From positions 42,693,158 to 42,757,157 of the forward strand of contig OZ020514.1 in assembly GCA_963971425.1 (NCBI GenBank): a DNA stretch of 64,000 nucleotides, in the 5' to 3' direction. Of this stretch, positions 1 through 9,855 are shown piece by piece (position 1 is the stretch's first letter; each line of letters starts with the position of its first letter). This stretch comes from Bryoerythrophyllum caledonicum (Eukaryota; Streptophyta; Bryopsida; Pottiales; Pottiaceae). The notes below the pieces were generated by a model. That model was not told where the DNA came from, searched no databases, and was given only the letters and a program-made list of their open reading frames with translations. The translations under genes were made by a program, and so were the position numbers.

Positions 1-400
1 TCATACTAGCATTATTAATGTTTGAATCATGTGTATTATTCAAAAACATAGTCCTTGTGATGCCTAAGATTGCAATTCAAGTGTAATGGGCATCCATTGT
101 TTGCATAAAGGATCCGTGACATACAAGTACTTCCATTCAAACACTGATATGAAGTAGTCCAAATATGTCAACGCTAGCACATAGAAAACTGAATTTATGA
201 ACATCGTCCGTTGTTCTTTTGTGACACAGGTTTCCTAGGTGACAATCGGATGTAGTTCACTAGTTTCATGATACAGTTACTCACATTGAAACTGTACATC
301 ACCGCAATGGATACACAATATCCCCTGGAATATATACAAGCTAAACCTAAATTTTGCAACCATTACATTTTCATCAGGCTTGTCACCTTGGCCGTCCAAC
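1..400. other. No gene seen
   Basis: I see no convincing exon, RNA gene or repeat here. Short open frames lack coding character. It lies just past the 3' end of the Ulp1-like gene on the minus strand, so part of it may be that gene's 3' untranslated region. Confidence 0.4.
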
Positions 401-902
401 CTACAAAGCCTTTTGAGATGCACGAGTGCAGGGTTTCTTCGGAAGAGAAGGTGGTGCTCCATCTATCAACAATCCGTCGTCCTCAACTCGTGATGCATTA
501 GGAGTCCGAAGCTGACAAAAAGGGGCTCGGTATCTAACATCTCTTCGTTTCGGGTTTAACTCCTTTGCCAGAAGCACCAGTATTACTTTGTTCATCTCCT
601 TTGCAGTGTGGGATTTTAAATACTCCCCATACAGCTCGACTTCCTTTGTAGATGCTCTATTACCTCGAAACTGTAGTGTCCATCAGTGCAAGGTCAATAC
701 GTTGTAATAGCAAAAATCTAATGTCACAAGTCCAGCCAACCAAATTGAGATAATAAAATCAAATTACTAAACATAAACATATAGATTACCTTTAGGTATA
801 ACATGATGTTGCGAATGCATAGATGACCACACTCTTTGACTCCAAGTAGTTGAAACACCTCAATGGGCTGGACATTGTCCACTTGATACTCTTCTACTCC
901 TC

Positions 903-2096
903 TCAGACACTGCCAGGCGAGCATAGCCACCTAACGAGTTCTGTATGCCTTCCCTTGGGAAAATGCACTGCACCGGAGCAGGAGTCTAAGTGAAACACTC
1001 GTTGAGGCTGCAAGACCAACACGGACCAGTGTCCATCGCTAACCCAGGGAACAATCAACTCCTTCACTTGGTGAACCTGCACTCCTTGAGGGGGATGCAG
1101 CCAATCCTTCACAAATCTTTCTATAGGAATGCTCCCTAACATCAACGGCACTACGTATGTACATACTCGAGAACTAACAATATGAATTTCGTGTCGGCGC
1201 TCAATCGGATATGCCATGTACAACCGCGAGAGCACAAAGTCCATAATGTCATTCCCAAGCCGGAATCTAGGCTTTTTAAGGTCCCGAATGGCTCTGTGCT
1301 TCACTTCTATTTCCTTCTCGTTTTGGTTGAAGAAAACTGTGCTCAAATTACGGACTGTTCTCTCGCCCCTAGTGGGAACTTCACCTAGCAAAGTATCTAT
1401 CTGAAGCCAGTCATACACCTCACTCAAGATCATATTCTTGAAGTCCCCTGCATCACCAATGTTACACTCTTGAGATGCTTTCAGAAATGTAAAATCCAAA
1501 GAACAATTTCCAGGTTTGGTGGTTACTGGTTCTACACACACTAAGGATGAACCCCCTTCAACATTGTCAAAACACTGATGAGAGAGATCCACCAACTGTT
1601 TCACAGCCTCCATGTCCCGAATGTGGTCAAAGATCTTATCCAATTTTTTAGAACACGAGTCATTCCCGGGCACTATCGAAGGATCTACCTTGCTTTTTCC
1701 GTGTACCTGGATCACTCCTCGTGGAGGAGTCTTCGCCGTCAACGGAGTTGTAGTGTCCATCCATTGAGAGAGACTGCATTCGAATTCTGACCCTTGTTGA
1801 GGCATATCATCAACACCGCATGACCCTTTAAAAACCTGTGTGACGGTCACAAAGGACTCACCATCTTGAAGAACTTCAACATCCATCGCATGCACTATTT
1901 CTGGGAATATTGGTGCCGGCCCCTGCTCATTTCCTTGGGCGTCTCCTTCACCACTGCCTTGTTGACAAGCACGTGGTTCAAGCTCCTCCGATGTCATGGG
2001 AGGATTTTCATGAGGAGGCAAATCCCGAATGCAATTAGTGTATGGCACTCTATGAACCCCAGACTTCAGTGGACTCAAATCTCCGTAGGGAATCAC
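903..2096 (-). CDS. Protease exon of the Ulp1-like gene (C48 family)
   Basis: An open frame of 397 residues whose last 120 match the Ulp1/C48 fold. A segment reading LGNDIMDFVLSRLY resembles the start of the domain. The catalytic His lies in SDGHW (His codon 1029-1031) and the catalytic Asp in FHLDSC (Asp codon 984-986). The catalytic Cys comes in the next frame, in KECGHLC (Cys codon 829-831), at the spacing expected for the family. His, Asp and Cys are therefore all kept, although the frame changes between Asp and Cys near 915. The upstream 250 residues are acidic and low in recognisable motifs. The family cuts after Gly-Gly in ubiquitin-like proteins; the target here is unknown. The first ATG is not certain to be a start, since this is probably an internal exon. 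Confidence 0.65.
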   Translation of the reverse strand: MIPYGDLSPLKSGVHRVPYTNCIRDLPPHENPPMTSEELEPRACQQGSGEGDAQGNEQGPAPIFPEIVHAMDVEVLQDGESFVTVTQVFKGSCGVDDMPQQGSEFECSLSQWMDTTTPLTAKTPPRGVIQVHGKSKVDPSIVPGNDSCSKKLDKIFDHIRDMEAVKQLVDLSHQCFDNVEGGSSLVCVEPVTTKPGNCSLDFTFLKASQECNIGDAGDFKNMILSEVYDWLQIDTLLGEVPTRGERTVRNLSTVFFNQNEKEIEVKHRAIRDLKKPRFRLGNDIMDFVLSRLYMAYPIERRHEIHIVSSRVCTYVVPLMLGSIPIERFVKDWLHPPQGVQVHQVKELIVPWVSDGHWSVLVLQPQRVFHLDSCSGAVHFPKGRHTELVRWLCSPGSV

Positions 2097-4726
2097 CTCC
2101 TGAGCTTCTTTCCCCTCCTCAATTCCCCCATCATTTAATCTCGCGCCGATAGCTCCAACTTTTGTCGAATCTCTGACATTGATCGCATCCTCTTAGAATA
2201 CAACCACCTCGAGATTGTACATGACTAATGTTCACCAAAGAGAAGGTATGCACCGTTGGATTGAACTATACCTGGCACGTCGATGATCTCGCCCTGGCCC
2301 TTGCTCATTGAGACAACGTCCACTATGGTTTGTTCAAGTGCCGGAATCGTCGTACTCACATGCTGAACCTCAGTTACAACATCGGGAGATTTCTCAACTT
2401 CTAGCAAAATGTCCCTCCCCACGCAAGAATTCCAGCGGGCATCGTCCTCTTTCCTCAGCGCTGCAGCAATGCCACGCGCTGCGTTTTGAATACCATTGCG
2501 CAACAGTGCTACTCCAGGCCTCGTCAAAACACTGTGGGTGCTCCACTGCGTGGTCCTGAAGCGCGCGCATCTGTACAACCCGCACCCAATCCATGGCTCC
2601 CGCAATGAGATCATCTCCATTGCCCTCTCGAATCTGTGCAATCTCGAGGCCGACACGATGCTGAAGCACCTCTTGCGACTCCTCTCCAACTTCAGCAAAC
2701 AGAAATGGGCCATAAGCGCACAACACGGATAAAGCCTTTGTGATCTTTGTGTCCTCTATGCAGCTATCATGAATGATAGTAGAAGTCAATCCATACATTG
2801 GGCATGTTAATTGACGAAACATCCCATTCTCATGTAAAAATAGAACCCTGAGTACTAAAATTAAGGGGGGAGGTTTTGTCCATTGAACGCGGTGATGCAG
2901 TAGCCTTCCTCGAACAATTTGGGATTCACTGATTGCAACAAACACGGATTCCAGATGAGATCATTTGGTTATTATAGTCACAAATGTCGGATCGGTAAAT
3001 AACAAGCAAGTTGAAGGAACTCAATGTTACAGAATAAACAAATCATTACGCAAATTTAGGATAAAAGACAATTAACAAACGGACTTACCGTCGTGGCTCC
3101 ATGGTAGGGGGGGTAGCTTGGCAAAAACTCCCTCATTGGCTGATAAAACGTGCCAAAGTGGACACCAATCCCACAGGATTTTTTCTCGAAGCATCGCATT
3201 TTTTTCTCGAAACTCGATCCGAGCCCTCTGTACCATTGCTTTACTTTCATCCTTCTTTCTCTACATGTAGCCCTTGCTCTCTTCTTTGAACCGGGAATAA
3301 TCAACGGTCCATTGCAAATATGCACACAACTGATCGAGCTCAGGGTAAGGTTCATTTGCACATCTACTGGCCACAAGCTGGTCCATGGACGCCGAAATGT
3401 CTTCCCGAATTCCTTTAAGGTCGTTTGCCAAGTTCTTGTCAAACTGTGGAAGGTTGTCCAACACTTTGGTTAGCACATACTAATGTAAAATCCCCGTTTC
3501 CAACATAATGTTATACAAAAGTAGTTTAGAAACCCAAAATCCAAAACAAAGAAGCCGTTGTTCACCTTTTTTGATGTCCACCACCAAAGACATTCCATGA
3601 GCTTCTCTTGGAACTCTTGAGTTGGAAAAGACTCCTCCCAAGCACGACGGAATGCTTCACCACTACTGTGATCCCAAGACCATGGCAGTGTTACAGACCC
3701 TTGAAATGCCATCAAGTGAAAAAGTCCCGGCATCTTTGGCTTCTCCGGCATAGAGGGGGGTGATATAGCACTCATCATGTCATATGCCTTTCTCTGTGCT
3801 CGTGCTTCATGAATCCTCTCCTGGCGTTGCAATACTTCTTGTTGAGCATTAAATTGTCCTTCCATGTGAGGGTTAAACCTGAACGGCTTTGGAGACCCTT
3901 TGCCCTCTGCCCAATACTGTAGCAGCTGGACGTTAGCCTCCCGGTTCTTATCCCACACCGGCATCCGTGACATAGCCTCGTCTAAGCCACCCTCGTCATT
4001 ATCTACCGACTCAAAATCCATCACTGGCTCCATGTCAGCGTCGCTTTGATCACGTAGGGTCAGAGTAGTCTCATGGTCCGTAGTATTCAAGGGCTCCCTT
4101 GATCTGTTAGCCGTGGTTACAACAATAGCGGTTCCAGTAACTACAGTCGCCACTTGTTGATCCTATTGAGGTTGTACGGAGTCTAGAAGAGAGGTAGATG
4201 TTAGCCAAATCATTTACAACTCCTCTAACACCCATGTTGGACCCTCTCCATTTGGTAATTGCAAGTATCCTCTAATATCATCTAGTCAGACTACAAATTT
4301 GTTGTAGTAACTTATCGAGGAGTTCGTCTTTGAGGGAAGTTTGAGTTGTCTTCCCAATTTTGGCTCTGTTGACTCCATCCTCGAGATACAGAGTCTTTGT
4401 TGCACAACCCCTTTTGCATGACCCGCCTTTGGTACAGTCTCCAATTCAAGTCCAACCAGTGTTATAGGGACCGCCTCGAAAGGCATTGACACCAAAGATG
4501 CTGGTGCAGGCTGTGTCACACCATGCGTGGAAGCCGGCCCATGAGAATCCATAACGATCTTATCATGCCCCCGTTTTCTCTAACCATTTTGATTGACGTC
4601 GGAACTTGGATCAACATGTTGACCACCATCGTTGCACAATACTTGTCTTGCAGGCTGGTTCGGCTCCCTCCTTCGTCGCTCTTGTTGGTTTGTGCGAGGC
4701 ACCACTGCTGTAACCTTCATCGATGC

Positions 4727-5737
4727 TCATCCACTCTCACGCAGCTGCATCACCTTCTTTGTAGGTGAGTGCTCCTCTTCATGGTCCCGTTCGCCATCCA
4801 GCACGGTCGTAGAAGCGAGCGCCTTTTTACTCTTGATCCCTCTTGGAACCAACTTCTCTCCTTCTCCAGGTGCTGCCCCAAAGAAAAAATCAGAGGCGGG
4901 GTTGACCATCTGTACCAAATCGGATGCTTCACCCTCTACGACTTTGCTTCTCCGTTTCTTTGATGGAGGCGACCCAACAAAGTCAGCACCCCAGTCCTCT
5001 TCGTTGACGGTGGTTTGTGCTTCTCCTGCTCCGACGTTTTCAGTGTCGGATGTTGCCTTTTTCTTATCCTTCCTACTTCCACACTTCCCCATGCCCTCCA
5101 CCATCTTCCTTTGCCCAGGAAGAAAGTCAGGATAAGGAAGTATTAGGGCTTTGCTTCCATCCGGGTACTTCGCTTGGTCGCACCCTTTCTCAAATCTGTG
5201 TTGGTAAAGCATGAGTTTGTTGGAGAATGTAGACTTCCCACAATGAATGTAGATGAAAAATCTGCGTCCTCCTGTGGGCTTCAGGCGACCTTTGCATTGA
5301 GTGGCGAACTCCAGCATAAGATCCTTCATCCGTTGCTCGCTAGGATATGTAACATTGTAGATTCGATCATAAATCTTGACTAGCACTGTCACAGGTTCGG
5401 CGGCCATCATTTCAAGCGTGTAGGGGCAAGTTTGGGGATAGCAATCTGCACAACCAGCGTGATCGAATGAGATATTTCTGAACTTGTTCACCAATCCAAC
5501 CAAATTATTGCAGCCTTTGCCCTCGCAATACACAGGCTCGTAAAACCAGTGCTCCTCAGGAATGTCAACGTGGTCTCTGCACAATGTCAAGACATAAGCA
5601 TAGTTAGATTCATAATAGAAATCCGAAGTAATCAACCACAGCTTGCAGAGATAATCCTGAGAGTTTCCGAAATAGACAAGACATAGATGACCGTGAATTT
5701 TAGAGAGTTTCGGTGGATTAAGTTTGTGTAGGACCAA
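4727..5737 (-). CDS. N-terminal cysteine-rich exon of the Ulp1-like gene
   Basis: A 336-residue open frame without an ATG near its start, so it is read as an exon. The first 110 residues contain regularly spaced cysteines (CEGKGCNNL, HAGCADCYPQTC) that could bind zinc. Around residues 165-185 a C-x12-H-x5-C pattern (starting CGKSTFSNK) looks like a C2HC or BED-like finger. The last 110 residues are lysine-rich and acidic with a likely nuclear signal (KKRRSK). This suggests a nuclear DNA-binding protein. I do not recognise a named family for it. It lies upstream of, and in the same orientation as, the linker and protease exons, which is why I join them into one gene. Confidence 0.45.
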   Translation of the reverse strand: MVLHKLNPPKLSKIHGHLCLVYFGNSQDYLCKLWLITSDFYYESNYAYVLTLCRDHVDIPEEHWFYEPVYCEGKGCNNLVGLVNKFRNISFDHAGCADCYPQTCPYTLEMMAAEPVTVLVKIYDRIYNVTYPSEQRMKDLMLEFATQCKGRLKPTGGRRFFIYIHCGKSTFSNKLMLYQHRFEKGCDQAKYPDGSKALILPYPDFLPGQRKMVEGMGKCGSRKDKKKATSDTENVGAGEAQTTVNEEDWGADFVGSPPSKKRRSKVVEGEASDLVQMVNPASDFFFGAAPGEGEKLVPRGIKSKKALASTTVLDGERDHEEEHSPTKKVMQLRESG

Positions 5738-5739
5738 GT

Positions 5740-7890
5740 TAGTGTTTCAGCAGGGGCTACCTAAACAGTGAATTACAAATAGCAAGCCATGGAATAGAGA
5801 ACCCTGAAGTCAGTGAAGACTAAGTGCGACGCGTACACCCTGAAGTTCGAGAGCAATGGATACCCTAAACCGGTGCAAAAAACTCTTGTAACACTATGTG
5901 AAACCCTAAATGACGAAGCAAAAAAACTGTCACGATTCAATGACCTAAATTCTAGAAAGACCATATTCTCAGCTTCAGTTTTTGTGAACTCAGAAGCGCC
6001 CTAAAACTACATTTAGCGGAGTAGGACTTTACGATTGGCAAACCTCAGGATTGACCAATATGGAGACGGATCCTTTGAAGATTTAGTGAGCTGGTTTCGC
6101 GCGACCAAGACTGCATTGCACAACAATTCAACAGTAGACGCACGTTCTAATTCCTGCAGAGCCCGAGAAGCCCACGACATCGCAGCGAAAGAGAGAAAAC
6201 ATACCTGGTGGAAAATGGCGACCGTCGTGCTTGGTTCAAAACTCTCCTGTCCTCCTAGTACGAACTCCCCGCTGCAATATGCTCCTCCGCAGCAAGATGT
6301 CGCTTCGACGGAACGTGTATTGAATGCACTACATGTAATCATTGTGGCGAACGTAAACCCTAGTGGAGAAAACGAAGGAGCCACAAAACCCTGAACTTAC
6401 AAAAATCCTAAAAACCATGTCCAATCTCTGAGAACCAAGAACGATGTTTGAAGAGGACTAACATCACAGGAGCGGATTTCACCCTAATCCTGTCCTAAAC
6501 CGCCAAAACCCTAAGCGTGAAGTTGCTTCAAACTCCCTGGACATCGAAGTCGGCTACTGTAGTTGTGACACAGGCCCAATGATGACGCACCTCAAAGTTG
6601 TGGTGGGACCCACCAGTGTCCAATATAGGCATGGCCATGGCGTCCATGGCATGGTAGTGTTTTATTGGACGGTTTTGTAACATTGCAGGGTGGAACACTG
6701 GCCAGTGTTCCAGGGGGCAGGGTAAGTTACATCGTGAGTAATTACTCGGCGGCGGCGGCAGGGTGAAACGCGCGGCAGCGCCACGGCGGGGCCCACGTCG
6801 GGCGGAAGTGCCAGCTGGGCTTCACAACAGGGGATTTAGCCTTCTCCTCACCTAGGTATCATGCCATACAATACGGCCACATGTTACATTTTTCTCTTTT
6901 TCTTTTTACCTTTAATTTTAAAATTTTAGGTGAACTTCTCTAACTAACATTACCCGTTGGAGATAACCAGTCAGTCTACTGGTATATATATGTACTCCTC
7001 TACTATACATTATAAAAAATCAAGGCTAATAACCGGACCGATACCTAGTCATCCTAAAATGCGCCCCGTGGCAATACCTGGGGCACTTTTACTTTATACA
7101 CGTAGAAAATTCGGGTATCTAAGTAATGGGCATATGTTTACTTTATTGAGGATTATCATTGGCCCGTTGGGAACAACGGGAGGTCCACTAGTATTCAGTT
7201 AAAAGACTAGGAGTATCAACTGGGTATAACGCCATAGGACGTGGCAACATGTGGAATTTGCTTTTATTATTATTATTATTTGTAATTATTATTTTACAAT
7301 TTTAGTTACCTTGCCTGAACTTTCACTACCCGTTGGGAACAAGGGTCATTATACTAGTACAAAATAAAATAAACATACTCAAACTACGGATTATGTGGAA
7401 ATATGAACTATACAAAGATTTTATACTTTCCCTTTATACGTCTTATACTTTATCCATTTTACTTTTATTCAATTCAAACTGTAAAAGCAATGATTTTTTA
7501 TATCTGGACAGTACAAAGCCTCAAACGCGTGGTGACACATGGCGATACCCGTTAATTACTGGGATATCCAATATTTATTTAGTTATCAAATATTAGACTT
7601 TGATATCCGTTGTGGCATTCCAATATCACTTTGAATTTGACCACTGTGTATCAAAGGCGTAATTGTTAAAATATATATAAGAAAAAGTTGGTATGTCTTT
7701 ACTATGTATAATCATTAAAAGGATATTGTAACATCTATTTTCCCCTTTCTGTCTTGCATTATGCAACGTGTTTCCTATGTCATACCTTCTTTAATTTCTA
7801 TTACATTGAATACAACAAAACTTCACAAAAGGTAAACTTTACAAAATTGTAAATTCACGATTTTTTTTTTTGAGAATTTAATATGTTTTA
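5740..7890. other. AT-rich intergenic DNA, no firm gene
   Basis: 6010-6520 holds several AACCCTA-type motifs common in plant leaders, but no exon can be defended. 6740-6830 is a short GC-rich patch. A degenerate direct repeat of about 110 bases occurs at 6865-6960 and 7225-7340, each with a pyrimidine-rich stretch, a TTTTAGGTG- or TTTTAGTTA-like box and ACCCGTTGG. A small palindrome CCCGTTGGGAACAACGGG lies near 7160. Nothing coding is seen after 6520. Confidence 0.35.
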
Positions 7891-7892
7891 GA

Positions 7893-8345
7893 ATGATAAT
7901 CGAAATGGTCATCAAGAAGGTTTACACCACATATTGTTGTAGACAGTATAAAAAGTGAAAAATATGAAGATCTATAGGTCTTACATGTAGAAAAGATTAA
8001 GTTTTTTCCCTGCTTGCCTGAAATGTGTAAAATTGTTTGATTTTAGTTAAAATGTTTTTTACACTAAAGACAAGAAATTTTTTTTTACATCTTCGAAGAA
8101 GGTAATATTTTCTACCTCTATGGAATTCTCTATATAAATAGAAACTTCTAGCAATATTTTGGAACTGCCAGAGTTCCAATTTCTAACTTTGAATGGTACT
8201 AACTTTCAAACCATGAATCTTAAATAAAAATTTATCAAGGACAATCCAGTATAAGGGTTTAAGATTTTTTATTTTTTATTTTTTATTTTCTAGGAACTTG
8301 CCCAAAATCCAAAACGTACGCCCCACGTACATTTAGGATCTTAGG
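7893..8345 (+). repeat. Left copy of a roughly 450-bp inverted dispersed repeat
   Basis: Read on the plus strand, this segment matches the reverse complement of about 17860-18355. Shared blocks in the same order are ACCACATATTGTTG, GTAGAAAAGAT, TTTTACACTAAAGACAAG, ATAGAAACTT, GGTACTAACTTTCAAA (GGTACCAACTTTCAAA in the partner) and GGAACTTGCCCAAAATC. I judge identity by eye at about three quarters. The two copies flank the DUF7869 gene in opposite orientation. Confidence 0.7.
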
Positions 8346-9400
8346 GGTTAACTAGGTGAAATTGTTACACTCCTATTTAATTTATTTGCCAATTTACTTT
8401 GCAATATTATTCTTTTCACTTCTTTTTCATTGAATAGATTAAAATTCAATATATACATGTACATGTATTCATACAAATTCATATATGAACGTATATTTAT
8501 ACAAATTTATATATACACATAAGAATTACTACTTATTTGCTAAAGCATGTTAAGGTGTTTATCAGAATGTTTTTTGAAATTGTTACGATAGAACAACGAA
8601 CATTCCTCTTTGTTCCATATAAATTTGTATCAACAGCCATTGAAGGTAGTATACATGTTGTATAGAAAAGAATAGTTATACATTTTAATCAATTATAAAA
8701 TGTATAAAAACTAATAAAAAAAAAAAATCTATATGAAAATTTACTCAAATAAAATAACATCTACCTTCATGTATTTAAAGACTCTTAATTATCACGAACA
8801 ATATCACACTTCTAAATTTTTAAGGTTCCTCCATGTAGTGCTACGAGTAAGGAAACAAATTTAGCTAATATAATATAGTTGTAGCAAAATTAAGAGTGAT
8901 GCATATCTCGTATTCAATCTATACACAATGTATATGTGAATTTTTGTTATTTTCTTGGCACAATTTATCTACATCATTTTTAATGGCGTTAGATATTATG
9001 AAAGATATGCTTGATATTTTTGTGTAATTATTTAATATTACACATGAATGTTTTGTACAATGATATGCCATTTATTATGATTAACTTTCCTTCCTTGTGT
9101 GACATCACTTCTTTATTCCATCGATTCAATACATCATTTCGACTTTAATTTCAAGTACCAATTGCACGGTTTTCCAAATAGTGGAATGTTTCTTCAGATA
9201 ACACCATATTCATTATATTGGGAGATTGGGAGCCTCCCAAAATAATATGAAAAGCTTGAGCAAACCTAAATATGCAAATGTTAGTGATTTTCATAGTAAC
9301 CTTTGAATACTATCTTTCGAGTTTGGTGTCCACTAAAATGGGAGGTGCGAAATTATTTTCAATGTAAAAACAGGCTAGAAAGAAATTGAAGTACATTTTT
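8346..9400. other. AT-rich DNA without a gene
   Basis: Very AT-rich sequence with short A/T runs and ATATACAT-type simple repeats near 8445-8520. I see no exon, RNA gene or clear element. Confidence 0.4.
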
Positions 9401-9780
9401 AGCTCCAGTCAAGCTGAAAGCAAGCAACACTTACATTTCCAAATATCATTCAAAAACAAAAGATCAAATGTCAAGGTACGAAAATGCATTTCTCAAATCG
9501 AAACACACTATCAGCTCGAGTCGAGCTGAATGTGCCCCAACAATTCCTATGCGATAAAACATTCAAAATAGCAAATATCAAAGGGCAAATCATCAAGCCC
9601 AGAATTCACTTCTCTCCAAAAAGAAAGCCATACACATTCAGCTCGAGTTGAGCTGAATGTGCCCAAGCAATTCCTATGCGATAAACCATTCAGCATAGCA
9701 AATAATAAAATATCAAAACTCTGAAATGTATTAAACTCCACAAGAAATGGGTGTACACTTTCAGCTCGATTCGAGCTAAA
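9401..9780. repeat. Palindrome family, copies downstream of the DUF7869 gene
   Basis: Three clear copies and one degenerate copy of the palindromic repeat, with core TCAGCTCGA-N-TCGAGCTGA, lie at about 9401-9418 (degenerate), 9511-9536, 9633-9661 and 9757-9780. A flanking stretch (CAATTCCTATGCGATAAA) occurs at about 9540 and 9669, so repeat and flank were duplicated together. They sit just past the stop codon of the minus-strand gene, probably in its 3' untranslated region or a 3' intron. Confidence 0.85.
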
Positions 9781-9855
9781 ATCACGCCAACAAATTTTGA
9801 TCTTATGCACACATTCTTAGATACTAGTATAAGAGTAACATCTTTGTACTAAAAA

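Larger units (their letters stand above)
401..5737 (-). pseudogene. Decayed multi-exon gene with C-terminal Ulp1/SENP-type cysteine protease
   Basis: Exons on the minus strand run from about 5737 down to 401. An N-terminal cysteine-rich zinc-binding part (5737-4727) comes first, then an acidic and basic linker exon (4162-3566), a coiled-coil exon (from 3479), a central part (about 2945-2225) and the protease (2096-401). Clean GT-AG junctions are visible: acceptor before 4162, donor after 3566, acceptor before 3479, donor after 790, acceptor before 670, all phase 0. The last exon, 670-401, encodes a basic tail. The reading frame is damaged: a TAG interrupts the coiled-coil exon near 3260, and the frame changes near 2520 and near 915. 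So it is probably a pseudogene, unless unusual splicing bridges these points. Ulp1-type domains occur in SUMO proteases and also in large DNA transposons such as KDZ/Zisupton and some MULEs. I cannot tell which this was, because I see no transposase in the same frame. No ATG opens the first exon, so a 5' exon is probably missing. Confidence 0.6.

Noticed and set aside
401-5737. Polinton-type protease
   Set aside because: The Ulp1-like domain is fused to a large cysteine-rich and coiled-coil protein, and no capsid, packaging ATPase or DNA polymerase is seen nearby.
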